From positions 17,660,400-17,724,399 of the forward strand of contig OY744612.1 in the NCBI GenBank assembly GCA_963556255.1: DNA of 64,000 nt. The letters are read 5' to 3'. Numbering within the stretch: position 1 is the stretch's first letter; every line of letters begins with the position of its first letter. Positions 1-64,000 of the stretch are shown in pieces. Below the pieces are notes generated by a model that ran no database searches, was not told the DNA's origin, and saw only the letters and a program-made list of their open reading frames with translations. The translations under genes were made by a program, and so were the position numbers. The DNA comes from Allolobophora icterica. Taxonomy: Eukaryota; Annelida; Clitellata; Crassiclitellata; Lumbricidae.

Positions 1-45
1 CTATGTATGCATATATGTATGTATGTATGTATGTATGCATGTAGG
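1..45. repeat. (ATGT)n-like microsatellite
   Basis: ATGTATGC/ATGT repeats at the window start, interrupted; similar runs continue to about 130. Confidence 0.7.
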
Positions 46-304
46 TGCTTGACGTTATGTACAATGTATATATATATAATTATGTATCTATGAAGGTACG
101 CTATATATGCATGTATGCACGTATGTATCGATAACACGCTGCATACTTGAATTTACACAATTTATCTCAAGTGACATTACCGGCCTCAAGTTTAACTTAG
201 GCTTCACTATTATTTAATTAATGCTTATTTACTTAATCTTCACTAATGACGTCAAGCTGCAATGTTTACCTTACACTGCCATAAGTGACGTGTATTTATT
301 GTAG

Positions 305-11202
<10,898 letters not shown>

Positions 11203-11295
11203 GTTGTTTAAAGAATCGTTCTTGAGACGCATAGACACCTTTGTTGTACAAGATACCGTTGAGGATCGACATCCGCATGCACTTTGCCATTAAGT

Positions 11296-11390
11296 ATATA
11301 TATATATATATATATACATTATATACTTTATATATATATATAATGTATATATATATACATTATATATATATATACTTTATATATATAATG
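11296..11390. repeat. (TA)n-rich microsatellite
   Basis: TATATA tracts with TATACATTATAT variants, directly downstream of gene A's second tail exon. Confidence 0.9.
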
Positions 11391-11399
11391 TGTGTGTAC

Positions 11400-11750
11400 C
11401 TGGTAATAGATTTTCCTGATCCAACGACTGTAACATTTATCAACTGTCTATTTTGTAAAATATAAGCGTTTGCAATTTAGAGACAATAACTGCCAGCCAC
11501 AGACAAAACTTCACCTGTCGAATTTATCGACGAGGGTGGACAGAAAGAATAATTGACAAATGGATGGATTTAAGGATGGTTTGAGGGATTGAGGTCTTCC
11601 TCGACGGGTGAGTGGATGCGTTAAAGGACAGCTGGGCGGGTTGAGGAATAGCTGGATGGATGGGTGGGTGTATGGAAGGGTAGAGAAGTGGAACGAGCGA
11701 TACACACATGCAAACACGGAAGTTCCTTCACATGACTATAGGGTTAGCTT
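11400..11750. other. Intergenic, GGATGGATGG-type low complexity only
   Basis: Contains TGGATGGATTTAAGGATGG-like degenerate tetramers; no gene seen. It is the left border of the displaced retroelement fragment. Confidence 0.4.
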
Positions 11751-11940
11751 ATGAAATGTTTACCGGGGTTTGAAATTTAGAACAGATTATGAAATCACAA
11801 GTATAAAGAGCCTGGAAGTGCTCAATTTTTTCCGAACAGGCGTCTGGAAGCGTTTTAAGCTTCCCAACGGGGTCTGGGACGAAGCGTGGGCTACTTCCAA
11901 TTTTAGAGCATCTTTTAAACTTATCTGAAAGAGTATTTGT
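11750..11940 (-). pseudogene. Displaced RNase H fragment of the Gmr1-like element
   Basis: The minus strand continues the RT/RNase H boundary seen at 12647-12624, starting with the same 24 bp, then reads a degraded tether and early RNase H piece with a VPDPVGKLKTLPDA segment like the P.....TDAS motif. It is separated from RT by the inverted 3' end and ends in noncoding DNA, so no complete RNase H is present. Confidence 0.55.
11917..11940. repeat. 24-bp direct repeat bracketing the inverted LTR end (left copy)
   Basis: Identical to 12624-12647 in the same orientation. Both copies encode TNTLSDKF on the minus strand, at the RT/RNase H junction. The 683 bp between them hold the inverted internal fragment, PPT and LTR. 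Confidence 0.85.
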
Positions 11941-12138
11941 GTGTTTAAGTTGGGGGTTATTGCTTTGCAGGTTTTCTTGGTTGTGTTTTTCTTCTGTTTG
12001 TTGTTTTTTCTTGAGGTTTTTGTTCTGTGTGTCGACATTTGCATATTTGAACAACTGCATAGTTAAGTTCGGCAGCGTACAGACTGTTTATGAGAGTTTT
12101 AGTTCGGTTAGGTCGTCAACCTGTGGTTGTCTCTCATT

Positions 12139-12150
12139 CAGGTGGGGGGA
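12139..12150 (+). other. Polypurine tract next to the inverted LTR
   Basis: CAGGTGGGGGGA ends two bases before the left LTR, where a retrotransposon's polypurine tract precedes its 3' LTR. It shows that the inverted piece carries the authentic 3' end of an element, about 200 bp of internal sequence plus PPT plus LTR. Confidence 0.6.
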
Positions 12151-12152
12151 TA

Positions 12153-12617
12153 TGTTGCATGTAGACACATGACCTCTTACGTAGATGCAGGTGCTAGGCG
12201 AAGTCCGCAGGTTAGCGGGAATCTTATGTAACAGAAGGAGTGGCCTTGTCTATAAATAGGACTGCTGACTTGATTCTTGAGCTCTTTGTCGTGTAGTGGT
12301 CAGACATGCTGGTCTGAGGTTAGCAGAGCTCAGTTTGTTCTTAGGCTTGACCGATTGTGGTCTAGATTAAGATTGTGATTCATCGATGTTCTGACGAGTG
12401 TCTTGGTTGATGTTCTACTCCGTGTCTAACGGGGTGGTCGAGTGTCCGTTGCTGAATGCTTGACGAACGGTGCTCTGACCTTCTGTTCGTTTGAATTTCC
12501 TTGTTTCTTCGTTTGGTAAATATATCGCATGTTCATTTATATTAAATTCTATTTCTTTTGAACCTTGGGCGTGCATTCCTTTCATTAGCGAGTTTCATAC
12601 CTTAGCGATACGCCACA
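12153..12617 (+). mobile_element. Left LTR of the Gmr1-like element (plus orientation)
   Basis: 465 bp, TGTTGCATG to GCCACA, with TATAAATAGG inside as a probable promoter element. It is the reverse complement of 17245-17709 with the same length and very few differences (one seen near 12195: GGCGAAG against GGCTAAG). It is oriented opposite to the other LTR, which is not normal for an intact LTR element. A purine-rich PPT-like tract lies just 5' of it. Confidence 0.88.
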
Positions 12618-15600
12618 ATATATAAACTTATCTGAAAGAGTATTTGTTTGATGTATATTCCATTGAAATTTCTGCCCTTTTGTTAACATTCCCGTTAAAG
12701 CCAACGTTAATTCGGAAAAATGTGGAATGTATCGTCTATAGTAACTAGCCAATCCCAAGAAAGACTGTACTTGTTTCTTAGTGACAGGTTGCGGAAAATT
12801 CAACAATACCTCCACCTTCTGGGTTTTAGGTTGTATGGCATTCAACCCAATATGATGCCCCAAAAAATCTATTTCAGCATTCGCAAAAACACATTTTCGC
12901 AAGTTCAACGTTAGATTAGCATCAGACACCCTTTGCAACACCTTCTGCAGATGATACATATGATCCGACCAACAGACACTGAAAATTATGACATCGTCCA
13001 AGTATGCATCACAAAATTTATGTAAACCCTGCAACACCTTCGTAATCAGCCTAGAAAACGTTGCAGGCGCATTGCGGAGCCCGAAAGCCATGTATTTCCA
13101 TTGGTAATGGCCAGTCGGTGTTACAAAACCAGTCAATGGAATCGATTCCTGAGAAATCGGGGTTTGCCAGTACCCTTTTGTCATGTCCAGCTTAGTCATA
13201 AACTTTGCTGTTCCCACTCTATCAATTAAAGCCTCTACGCGTGGCATGGGAAAAGGATCTGGAACAGTTAAAGCATTTAATTTCCGAAAATCAGTGCATA
13301 ACCGACCTGACCCATCCGGCTTCGGCACAACCAGAATAGGTGCAGCCCACGGACTCTCCGATTCCTCAATGATCCCCCTATGAAGAAGATCTTCAATCTC
13401 CAACTCGACCTTAGCCAACCGTTCAGGATGCATCCGATACGGCGACTGTCGTACTGGTCGAGCTCCCGGAATCAACTCAATTTTATGAGCGATCACTGTA
13501 GTTTTCCCCGGCACCTCACTAAAAACATGCTTGAATGAACACAAAACAGACTTCAATTCATTATTCTGTACGAGAGTCAAGTCATCCGAAGATTCGAAAT
13601 CAACCACGGAGCTTTTATGCATCTCATTCATCTGCCCAGTTACATCCAACACTTCAGAATTCTCAGTGTTATTCATATTCAAAAGTAAACAATCAACATT
13701 CCGTTCCACATACTTTCGCATCAAATTAACATGCACCACCCTCTTAGTTTTCCTCCTATCCGGAGTACCAACCAAATAGTCCACAGGACCCAACTTTTGA
13801 AGCACGACATATGGTCCGCAGTATTTGGCTTGCAATGGTTTACCAATAAGTGGTAACAATAGCAAAACCAAGTCACCTTCCTCAAACATAACCACCTTCG
13901 CATGTTTATCATACCACTCCTTTGATTTAGAGCGTGCCACTAGAGCATTAGCATTCGCCAAATCCATTGATACACGAATCTTCTCCCTCAATTGCAACAC
14001 AAAATCAATCAAATTAGTTCCAGATATATCTTTCAAGACATCCTCATTCAACCAAGAATCTTTCATAAGTTGCAACATCCCTTTCACATTTCTGCCAAAC
14101 ACCAAATCAAAAGCAGAAAAACCTAGTCCTTGAACAGGCACTTCCCTATAAGCGAACAACACCCAAGGTAACAGATCATCCCAATCACCAGGAAAAGAAT
14201 CAACTAAAGCCTTCAACATATCTTTCAGAGTTCTGTGAAATTTTTCACAACATCCGTTCGTTTGTGGATGATACGGACTAGTTTTCATTTGTGCCACTCC
14301 ACATACATGCAAGAACTCACGCATCAGCATACTCATGAAATCAGATCCACAATCAGACAACAACTCAACCGGAAAACCAAATGTTGTAAACACACTAATC
14401 AAGCATTTAGCAACATCACTCGCAGTATGGTTCCTTAACGGAAATGCAAACGGAAAATGAGTAGCCAAATCAATAACTGTCAGAATAAATCTATTTCTAG
14501 ACTTATCACACACACTAAGCGGACCCACGACGTCCATCGCTAATCTTTGAAAAGGTTCAGCTATCACAGGTAAATTAATTAAAGGTGCTCGCATTTGTAT
14601 AGCACCCTTACCCAGCCTCTGACACATATCACAAGACCGACAATACTCACGAACAGACTTATGAATGCCCGGCCACCAAAAGTGTCTAGCCAGTCTATCG
14701 AACGTCTTCTGTGTTCCCAAATGTCCAGCTGCAGGAATATCATGTGCAACTTTTAGCAGTTGTAGTCTCAACTGGCTAGGTACAACTATTTGTGTAATGC
14801 CCAACCCTTGAGGCGTCAGTCGGTCACACCACCGACGAACCAGTATACCATTGGAGACTTCATACTCGCTCCTCGCCTCAGCCCCCATCCCTGTTTTCTC
14901 GGCAAGAACAAACAAATTTGACAGCGATTTATCTGTTCGCTGTAACTGCATTAACTCTCCTTTCGACACAACATTCGAAACTTCATTCATCACAACAGAA
15001 TCATTTTCAAACAATTTAACCAAAGGTGAATCTTGGTCCACTTCATTAACATGAACCTCGTCCTCAGTTAACTCGGCTTCATTCTGAATATCCACAGTTT
15101 CTGTCTGCACAGCCGATGTACACGCGTCCTCATTCAAGCGTGACTGAGCTCGCGTGACAACTCCCACATCGACATACGTTCCCTGTACATCAACATCATT
15201 CCCGACCAAGATTGTAACACCCTGAGGTAAAGAATCAATAAGGCCTGCCAAAATAGTTCCCCTTGCAAATACGCTATCGACCCTAATTTCGACTAACGGT
15301 AATTCAATGGTCTGCCCAGTGATTCCTCTGATTAAACGCACCTCACCGGTCTGCAGATATTCAGAACTATCCACACATTCACGACTCACAAGAGTCTGAA
15401 GTGAACCAGAATCACGTAAGAACGTTACATTACGTTGCTTATTAACGTTCGTGAACAACACACCTTTAACACAAAACGGTTTATATCGCATGTCCACAGT
15501 GGCTGGAGTACAACTCAAAACTTGAGTCGTAACAGGACCCAATAACCCTACCGTATTCGGACCATGCCTCTCAAATTCTGAATTTTCCTTAGCGGGTGTC

Positions 15601-17114
15601 ACTGGTAATTTGCCACAAGCCGCCCGAAAATGACCTTTTTCCCCGCACTGCCAACAACCATCCTGGACCGGTTTCCCATAAGTTGTACGCCCGGGAGAAA
15701 ATGACTTCCATACCGGCTTATTCTTGTCACTTGAAAATTGTGCACTCCTTCCCCAACCAGTCACATTCCTTTTGGGGCTAGTAGGTAACTCCACATTAGA
15801 CTGATTATATAAAACAGCATATTCGTCCGCCATTTTCGCTGCACTAGCAAGCGTTTTTGGCTTTTTATCCACAAGCCATTTGTGTATCTCATTTGGCAAG
15901 CACCTAACAAATTGTTCTAATTTAAACACTTCCCATGTGCACTTAATGTCCGCTACTGCGTTCTCACCCTCCAACCATCTTTGAAACGGAATTTGGAGTC
16001 GAAAAGCGAAATTCGAATACGTCTCGAATTTCTCCTTTTGTAAGTTACGAAAACGTTGCCGGTAATATTCCGGTACGCGTTCGTAAGCCGTCAGCAAAGC
16101 TTGTTTAACTGTGTCATATTCCCCACATGCTTCCAAGTCCAATTCCGAAAATACTTTCTGCGCTTTACCCGTTAATTGCGGATGTAAGACAGCGGACCAT
16201 TTATCACGCGGAACATTATGTAAGGTCATCGCCTTCTCGAAGGATAGCAAATATTGTTCAATGTCTGCGCCCTCAAACTTGGGTACCAATTTAATTGCTG
16301 CTGTCAGCTTGTGCGTCTCACCACCACGTGCAGGCCTATCCTCCACTACACCTCTTTCTAAGCGTCTGAGATTCAACTCATGTTGGCGCTGTTTCTCCTC
16401 TGCGTCTAATTTCCTCTGCTCAGCTTGTGCCGCTATTTGGGCCTCTAATTTCCTCGCTTCCAGTTGCACCTCTACCTTCTTAGCTTCTGCTAACGCTTCA
16501 ACTTTTCTAGCTTCTGCTTCTATTTCTAAACGTTCTTTCCGCTCCTGCGCTTCTACTCTGTCTTTCCGCTCCAGTGCTTCTGTTTCTGCTTGTAATTCTA
16601 TGCGTTCTTTCCGCTCCTGCGCTTCTACTCTTTCTTTCCGCTCTTGTGCTTCTACTTTTTCTTTCCGCTCCTGTGCTTCTACTCTTTCTTTCCGTTCCTG
16701 TGCTTCTACTCTTTCTTTCCGCTCCTGTGCTTCTAATCTTTCTTTCCGTTCCAGTGCTTCTGCTTCTAATTTTTCTTTCCGTTCCAGTGCTTCTAATTTT
16801 TCTTTCCGTTCCAGTGCTTCTAATTTTCGAGCCTCTACCTCTGCCTGAAGTTTAAGCTTTGCCAATTCAAATGCTCGTTCCTTTTCTCTTTCTTCCGTGA
16901 GCTCGACAGCTTTCCCTTTAATTTCCAACTCAGGAACTGGCGACCCAACTGTTGTCCCTGGCCTTAACAAATTTGCTAACGACAACTGCAATTGCGACTT
17001 AGGCACTCCCTTAGTCTCATGGCCTAAACGCTCCATCTCCTGTCTTAATTCGTCAACCGACATCTCAAACACATCGTCAAAAACTATCGCCTTCCCTGCG
17101 ACGGGAGACTCCAT
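12585..17114 (-). CDS. Gmr1-like Ty3/gypsy gag-pol polyprotein (INT before RT)
   Basis: 1,509 codons without a stop from ATG at 17114. Order: charged coiled coil of EAQERKE-type repeats (about residues 70-270); gag with a SCAN-like region (YRQRFRNLQ..LEQFVRCLP, about 330-460); CCHC knuckle CWQCGEKGHFRAAC (about 485-500); aspartic protease with RDSGS (about 566); integrase with HHCC (about 795-823) and D, D, E in MDVVGP, SDCGSD and CCEKFH (about 860-956); then reverse transcriptase with YLDD (about 1370). INT before RT is the copia-like order that defines Gmr1-type gypsy elements. The frame breaks after RT: its last dozen codons are inverted-LTR sequence, so RNase H is lost. Confidence 0.9.
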   Translation of the reverse strand: MESPVAGKAIVFDDVFEMSVDELRQEMERLGHETKGVPKSQLQLSLANLLRPGTTVGSPVPELEIKGKAVELTEEREKERAFELAKLKLQAEVEARKLEALERKEKLEALERKEKLEAEALERKERLEAQERKERVEAQERKERVEAQERKEKVEAQERKERVEAQERKERIELQAETEALERKDRVEAQERKERLEIEAEARKVEALAEAKKVEVQLEARKLEAQIAAQAEQRKLDAEEKQRQHELNLRRLERGVVEDRPARGGETHKLTAAIKLVPKFEGADIEQYLLSFEKAMTLHNVPRDKWSAVLHPQLTGKAQKVFSELDLEACGEYDTVKQALLTAYERVPEYYRQRFRNLQKEKFETYSNFAFRLQIPFQRWLEGENAVADIKCTWEVFKLEQFVRCLPNEIHKWLVDKKPKTLASAAKMADEYAVLYNQSNVELPTSPKRNVTGWGRSAQFSSDKNKPVWKSFSPGRTTYGKPVQDGCWQCGEKGHFRAACGKLPVTPAKENSEFERHGPNTVGLLGPVTTQVLSCTPATVDMRYKPFCVKGVLFTNVNKQRNVTFLRDSGSLQTLVSRECVDSSEYLQTGEVRLIRGITGQTIELPLVEIRVDSVFARGTILAGLIDSLPQGVTILVGNDVDVQGTYVDVGVVTRAQSRLNEDACTSAVQTETVDIQNEAELTEDEVHVNEVDQDSPLVKLFENDSVVMNEVSNVVSKGELMQLQRTDKSLSNLFVLAEKTGMGAEARSEYEVSNGILVRRWCDRLTPQGLGITQIVVPSQLRLQLLKVAHDIPAAGHLGTQKTFDRLARHFWWPGIHKSVREYCRSCDMCQRLGKGAIQMRAPLINLPVIAEPFQRLAMDVVGPLSVCDKSRNRFILTVIDLATHFPFAFPLRNHTASDVAKCLISVFTTFGFPVELLSDCGSDFMSMLMREFLHVCGVAQMKTSPYHPQTNGCCEKFHRTLKDMLKALVDSFPGDWDDLLPWVLFAYREVPVQGLGFSAFDLVFGRNVKGMLQLMKDSWLNEDVLKDISGTNLIDFVLQLREKIRVSMDLANANALVARSKSKEWYDKHAKVVMFEEGDLVLLLLPLIGKPLQAKYCGPYVVLQKLGPVDYLVGTPDRRKTKRVVHVNLMRKYVERNVDCLLLNMNNTENSEVLDVTGQMNEMHKSSVVDFESSDDLTLVQNNELKSVLCSFKHVFSEVPGKTTVIAHKIELIPGARPVRQSPYRMHPERLAKVELEIEDLLHRGIIEESESPWAAPILVVPKPDGSGRLCTDFRKLNALTVPDPFPMPRVEALIDRVGTAKFMTKLDMTKGYWQTPISQESIPLTGFVTPTGHYQWKYMAFGLRNAPATFSRLITKVLQGLHKFCDAYLDDVIIFSVCWSDHMYHLQKVLQRVSDANLTLNLRKCVFANAEIDFLGHHIGLNAIQPKTQKVEVLLNFPQPVTKKQVQSFLGLASYYRRYIPHFSELTLALTGMLTKGQKFQWNIHQTNTLSDKFIYCGVSLRYETR
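12624..12647. repeat. 24-bp direct repeat bracketing the inverted LTR end (right copy)
   Basis: Second exact copy; only six bases (ATATAT) separate it from the end of the inverted LTR. It looks like a target duplication or a template-switch junction. Confidence 0.85.
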
Positions 17115-17226
17115 TTCCTGACCCGAAACGTAACACTACACCCCGAAATTTTGTTAGAAAACTATGGTATCACAATTTTCGGACTACTGCGAATAATTAA
17201 CGGCAACCCTATTTAGAATTTACGAC

Positions 17227-17243
17227 CGGCTCGAGCCCCCATT
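17227..17243 (-). other. Putative primer binding site
   Basis: Directly after the 5' LTR on the minus strand the sequence is AAATGGGGGCTCGAGCC. A TGGGGGCTCG-type tract at this place is typical of gypsy primer binding sites; I cannot assign the tRNA. Confidence 0.5.
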
Positions 17244-17244
17244 T

Positions 17245-17709
17245 TGTGGCGTATCGCTAAGGTATGAAACTCGCTAATGAAAGGAATGCACGCCCAAGGT
17301 TCAAAAGAAATAGAATTTAATATAAATGAACATGCGATATATTTACCAAACGAAGAAACAAGGAAATTCAAACGAACAGAAGGTCAGAGCACCGTTCGTC
17401 AAGCATTCAGCAACGGACACTCGACCACCCCGTTAGACACGGAGTAGAACATCAACCAAGACACTCGTCAGAACATCGATGAATCACAATCTTAATCTAG
17501 ACCACAATCGGTCAAGCCTAAGAACAAACTGAGCTCTGCTAACCTCAGACCAGCATGTCTGACCACTACACGACAAAGAGCTCAAGAATCAAGTCAGCAG
17601 TCCTATTTATAGACAAGGCCACTCCTTCTGTTACATAAGATTCCCGCTAACCTGCGGACTTAGCCTAGCACCTGCATCTACGTAAGAGGTCATGTGTCTA
17701 CATGCAACA
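17245..17709 (-). mobile_element. Right LTR of the Gmr1-like element (minus orientation, true 5' LTR)
   Basis: 465 bp, reading TGTTGCATG to GCCACA on the minus strand. It precedes the minus-strand gag-pol frame, so it is the 5' LTR of that element. Near identity to the other LTR implies a recent insertion. Confidence 0.88.
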
Positions 17710-17999
17710 ATATATATTACACTTTTATCACAGTTATGGCGCTACATAAACTTTTATGTACGTGGATCATAATCACACCAATCCATATTGCATTCATAAC
17801 CTTTAAAAATATAGCCGTGTTAGAAATTGTCTACACTTTATTACATTCTCATCAAAATACCAATGTAACATTGCCATTAAAGATGCATGCATCAGTGACT
17901 ACATAATACATAGACCTACATCAAAACTGTATCTAATACATGAACTGACATACTGATATTACTGAAAGTCTGAAAGAACTGAAAGTTTTTTCGCATAAG

Positions 18000-18349
18000 C
18001 AGCGCCGGCCTTGGGGTGTGCAAACCATGCGGTGGCACAGGGTTCGCAACTTAGGGGGCACCAAAAGTGACAGAAAATTAACGTGGACAAGACAGTAAAA
18101 ACAGCCTGATATTATGGTTTCGATTAAATCTGTTTTGTCAGTAAAAATAAAAGAAAGCAAGGAAAGTTCCCTTTCTGTGAAGAAGTAGCATTATATTATT
18201 CTGTAACAGGTGCATTTATATAGTTAAATTTTACTTGTACTTGTCAACAACCTACTAAAATATAAATGATTAGGTCTAGCAAGAAAAACAATTTCACTTG
18301 TGTACAGTATACTCTGCACAGGGTCCGAAATATGCTTAGGCCGGCATTG
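18000..18349. mobile_element. Probable hAT-like MITE with GCCGGCCT ends
   Basis: Left CAGCGCCGGCCTTGGGG, right end reversed CCAATGCCGGCCTAAGC. GCATAA repeats flank it, imperfectly. Lies 0.5 kb downstream of gene B. Confidence 0.5.
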
Positions 18350-18712
18350 GCATAATTAAGCATAAATCGGCCCAGTTATGGACAATGATTCTGACAGAAC
18401 TGTTAAGTTTAAGTTTAAATCGAATTAGTAAGTAAGTTAGTAAGTAGTTTATTCGCCACCAAATGAAACAATCACAGCAATGACACATTATACAGATATA
18501 GTGGCAGGCTACCGGAGAAATCTCGTAGGACTCATCTCGCCGGTAGCCCAAAAAGAGGACAATGAAGACAATAGATCACTAATTTATCTACATAATTTCA
18601 GTCACAACCATATATAACCGCATAACCATATATTTTTCATCAATAAGAACACATATTCAACGGGTTTTGAAACGTGCGATGTAATACATGACAAGTTATC
18701 ACGGTGTCGAAG

Positions 18713-18718
18713 TTTATT
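18713..18718 (-). promoter_or_regulatory. Polyadenylation signal of gene B
   Basis: AATAAA on the minus strand about 125 nt after the gene B stop codon. Position and exact hexamer fit a poly(A) signal; a short 3' UTR is implied. Confidence 0.55.
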
Positions 18719-18841
18719 TTAAAATCAAAACAAAGTTACCAAAGTCGTATATATTATCATCTGACGACGCGAAACTTGGCGCAATTCAGGTCGGAGTTTC
18801 AACGGTGGGTTTAAAGACCGCGTCATCTAGCGGTCGCTAGT

Positions 18842-63706
<44,865 letters not shown>

Positions 63707-63799
63707 CTGGACGATGATAATAAACATGAAAAAGAGCTACACGTACTATCAGTGGTGCCCCATGGGGCTCGCATACGGATCCTATTTTCATTAGTAATA

Positions 63800-64000
63800 A
63801 AGTATTAAAAATCGACCAAATAAGAAAATATCAAATTGCTCTATTTATGTTTAAATTCACCAGAAATATTCTGCCACCTAAACTTCTAAAAGATTTTAGT
63901 AAAGGCTCTGACATCCATTCTCATGATACGAGGGGTGCGGCTAAGTTCAGACAAGAGTTTGCACATACGAACACAAGAATGTTCTCGATCAAAATTGCAG
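63800..64000 (+). mobile_element. LINE RT C-terminal fragment at the window edge
   Basis: Plus strand reads FKFTRNILPPKLLKDF, then SDIHSHDTRG and NTRMFSIKI, closely like the LINE at 59334-61548 (NLLPP, SDSHSHYTR, NSRLFSIK). Oriented opposite to that copy. Confidence 0.65.

Noticed and set aside
16111..16848. 245-codon plus-strand frame rich in Ser and Leu
   Set aside because: It is the opposite strand of the gag coiled-coil repeats; the repeat structure keeps it open.

Overview
This is animal nuclear DNA: split genes with GT-AG introns, long microsatellites and many transposons. Lectin, discoidin and WSC modules, a Gmr1-type Ty3/gypsy element (first described in deuterostomes) and L2-like LINE/SINE tails suggest an invertebrate deuterostome or similar marine invertebrate. 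That placement is inference.

Two host genes run tail-to-tail. Gene A (+, about 0.3-11.2 kb, 5' end outside the window) encodes the end of a Cache-domain membrane protein related to VWA/Cache (CACHD1 or alpha2delta-like) proteins. It has two candidate terminal exons, 7332-7792 and 10862-11202. Both begin in phase 1, carry a related transmembrane start and differ completely in the cytoplasmic tail, so they look like alternative C-termini.

Gene B (-, 63.7 to 18.8 kb, 5' end outside the window) is the main content. I could place 38 exons whose splice phases agree at every junction, giving about 2,010 residues. In order it encodes: one C-type lectin domain (CTLD-a), three F5/8C (discoidin) domains, two WSC domains, seven more CTLDs (b-h), a Thr/Ser/Pro-rich stalk, one transmembrane helix and a short tail with an FxNPxY endocytosis motif. 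It reads as a large type I endocytic or scavenger lectin receptor. Four CTLDs (a, b, f, h) keep both EPN and WND sugar/calcium motifs; the others do not.

Between the genes (11.75-17.71 kb) lies a young Gmr1-like element with a 1,509-codon open frame on the minus strand: coiled coil, SCAN-like gag, zinc knuckle, protease, integrase, then reverse transcriptase. Its two 465-bp LTRs are inverted relative to each other instead of direct, and a 24-bp duplication brackets the inverted end.

The introns hold hAT elements with 8-bp target duplications (one nested in another, itself inside a minisatellite with CRE octamers), four Helitrons (one cleanly splitting a LINE), L2- and CR1-like LINE pieces, tRNA-derived SINEs with long (ATT)n tails, and simple repeats that often start within 60 nt of a splice site.
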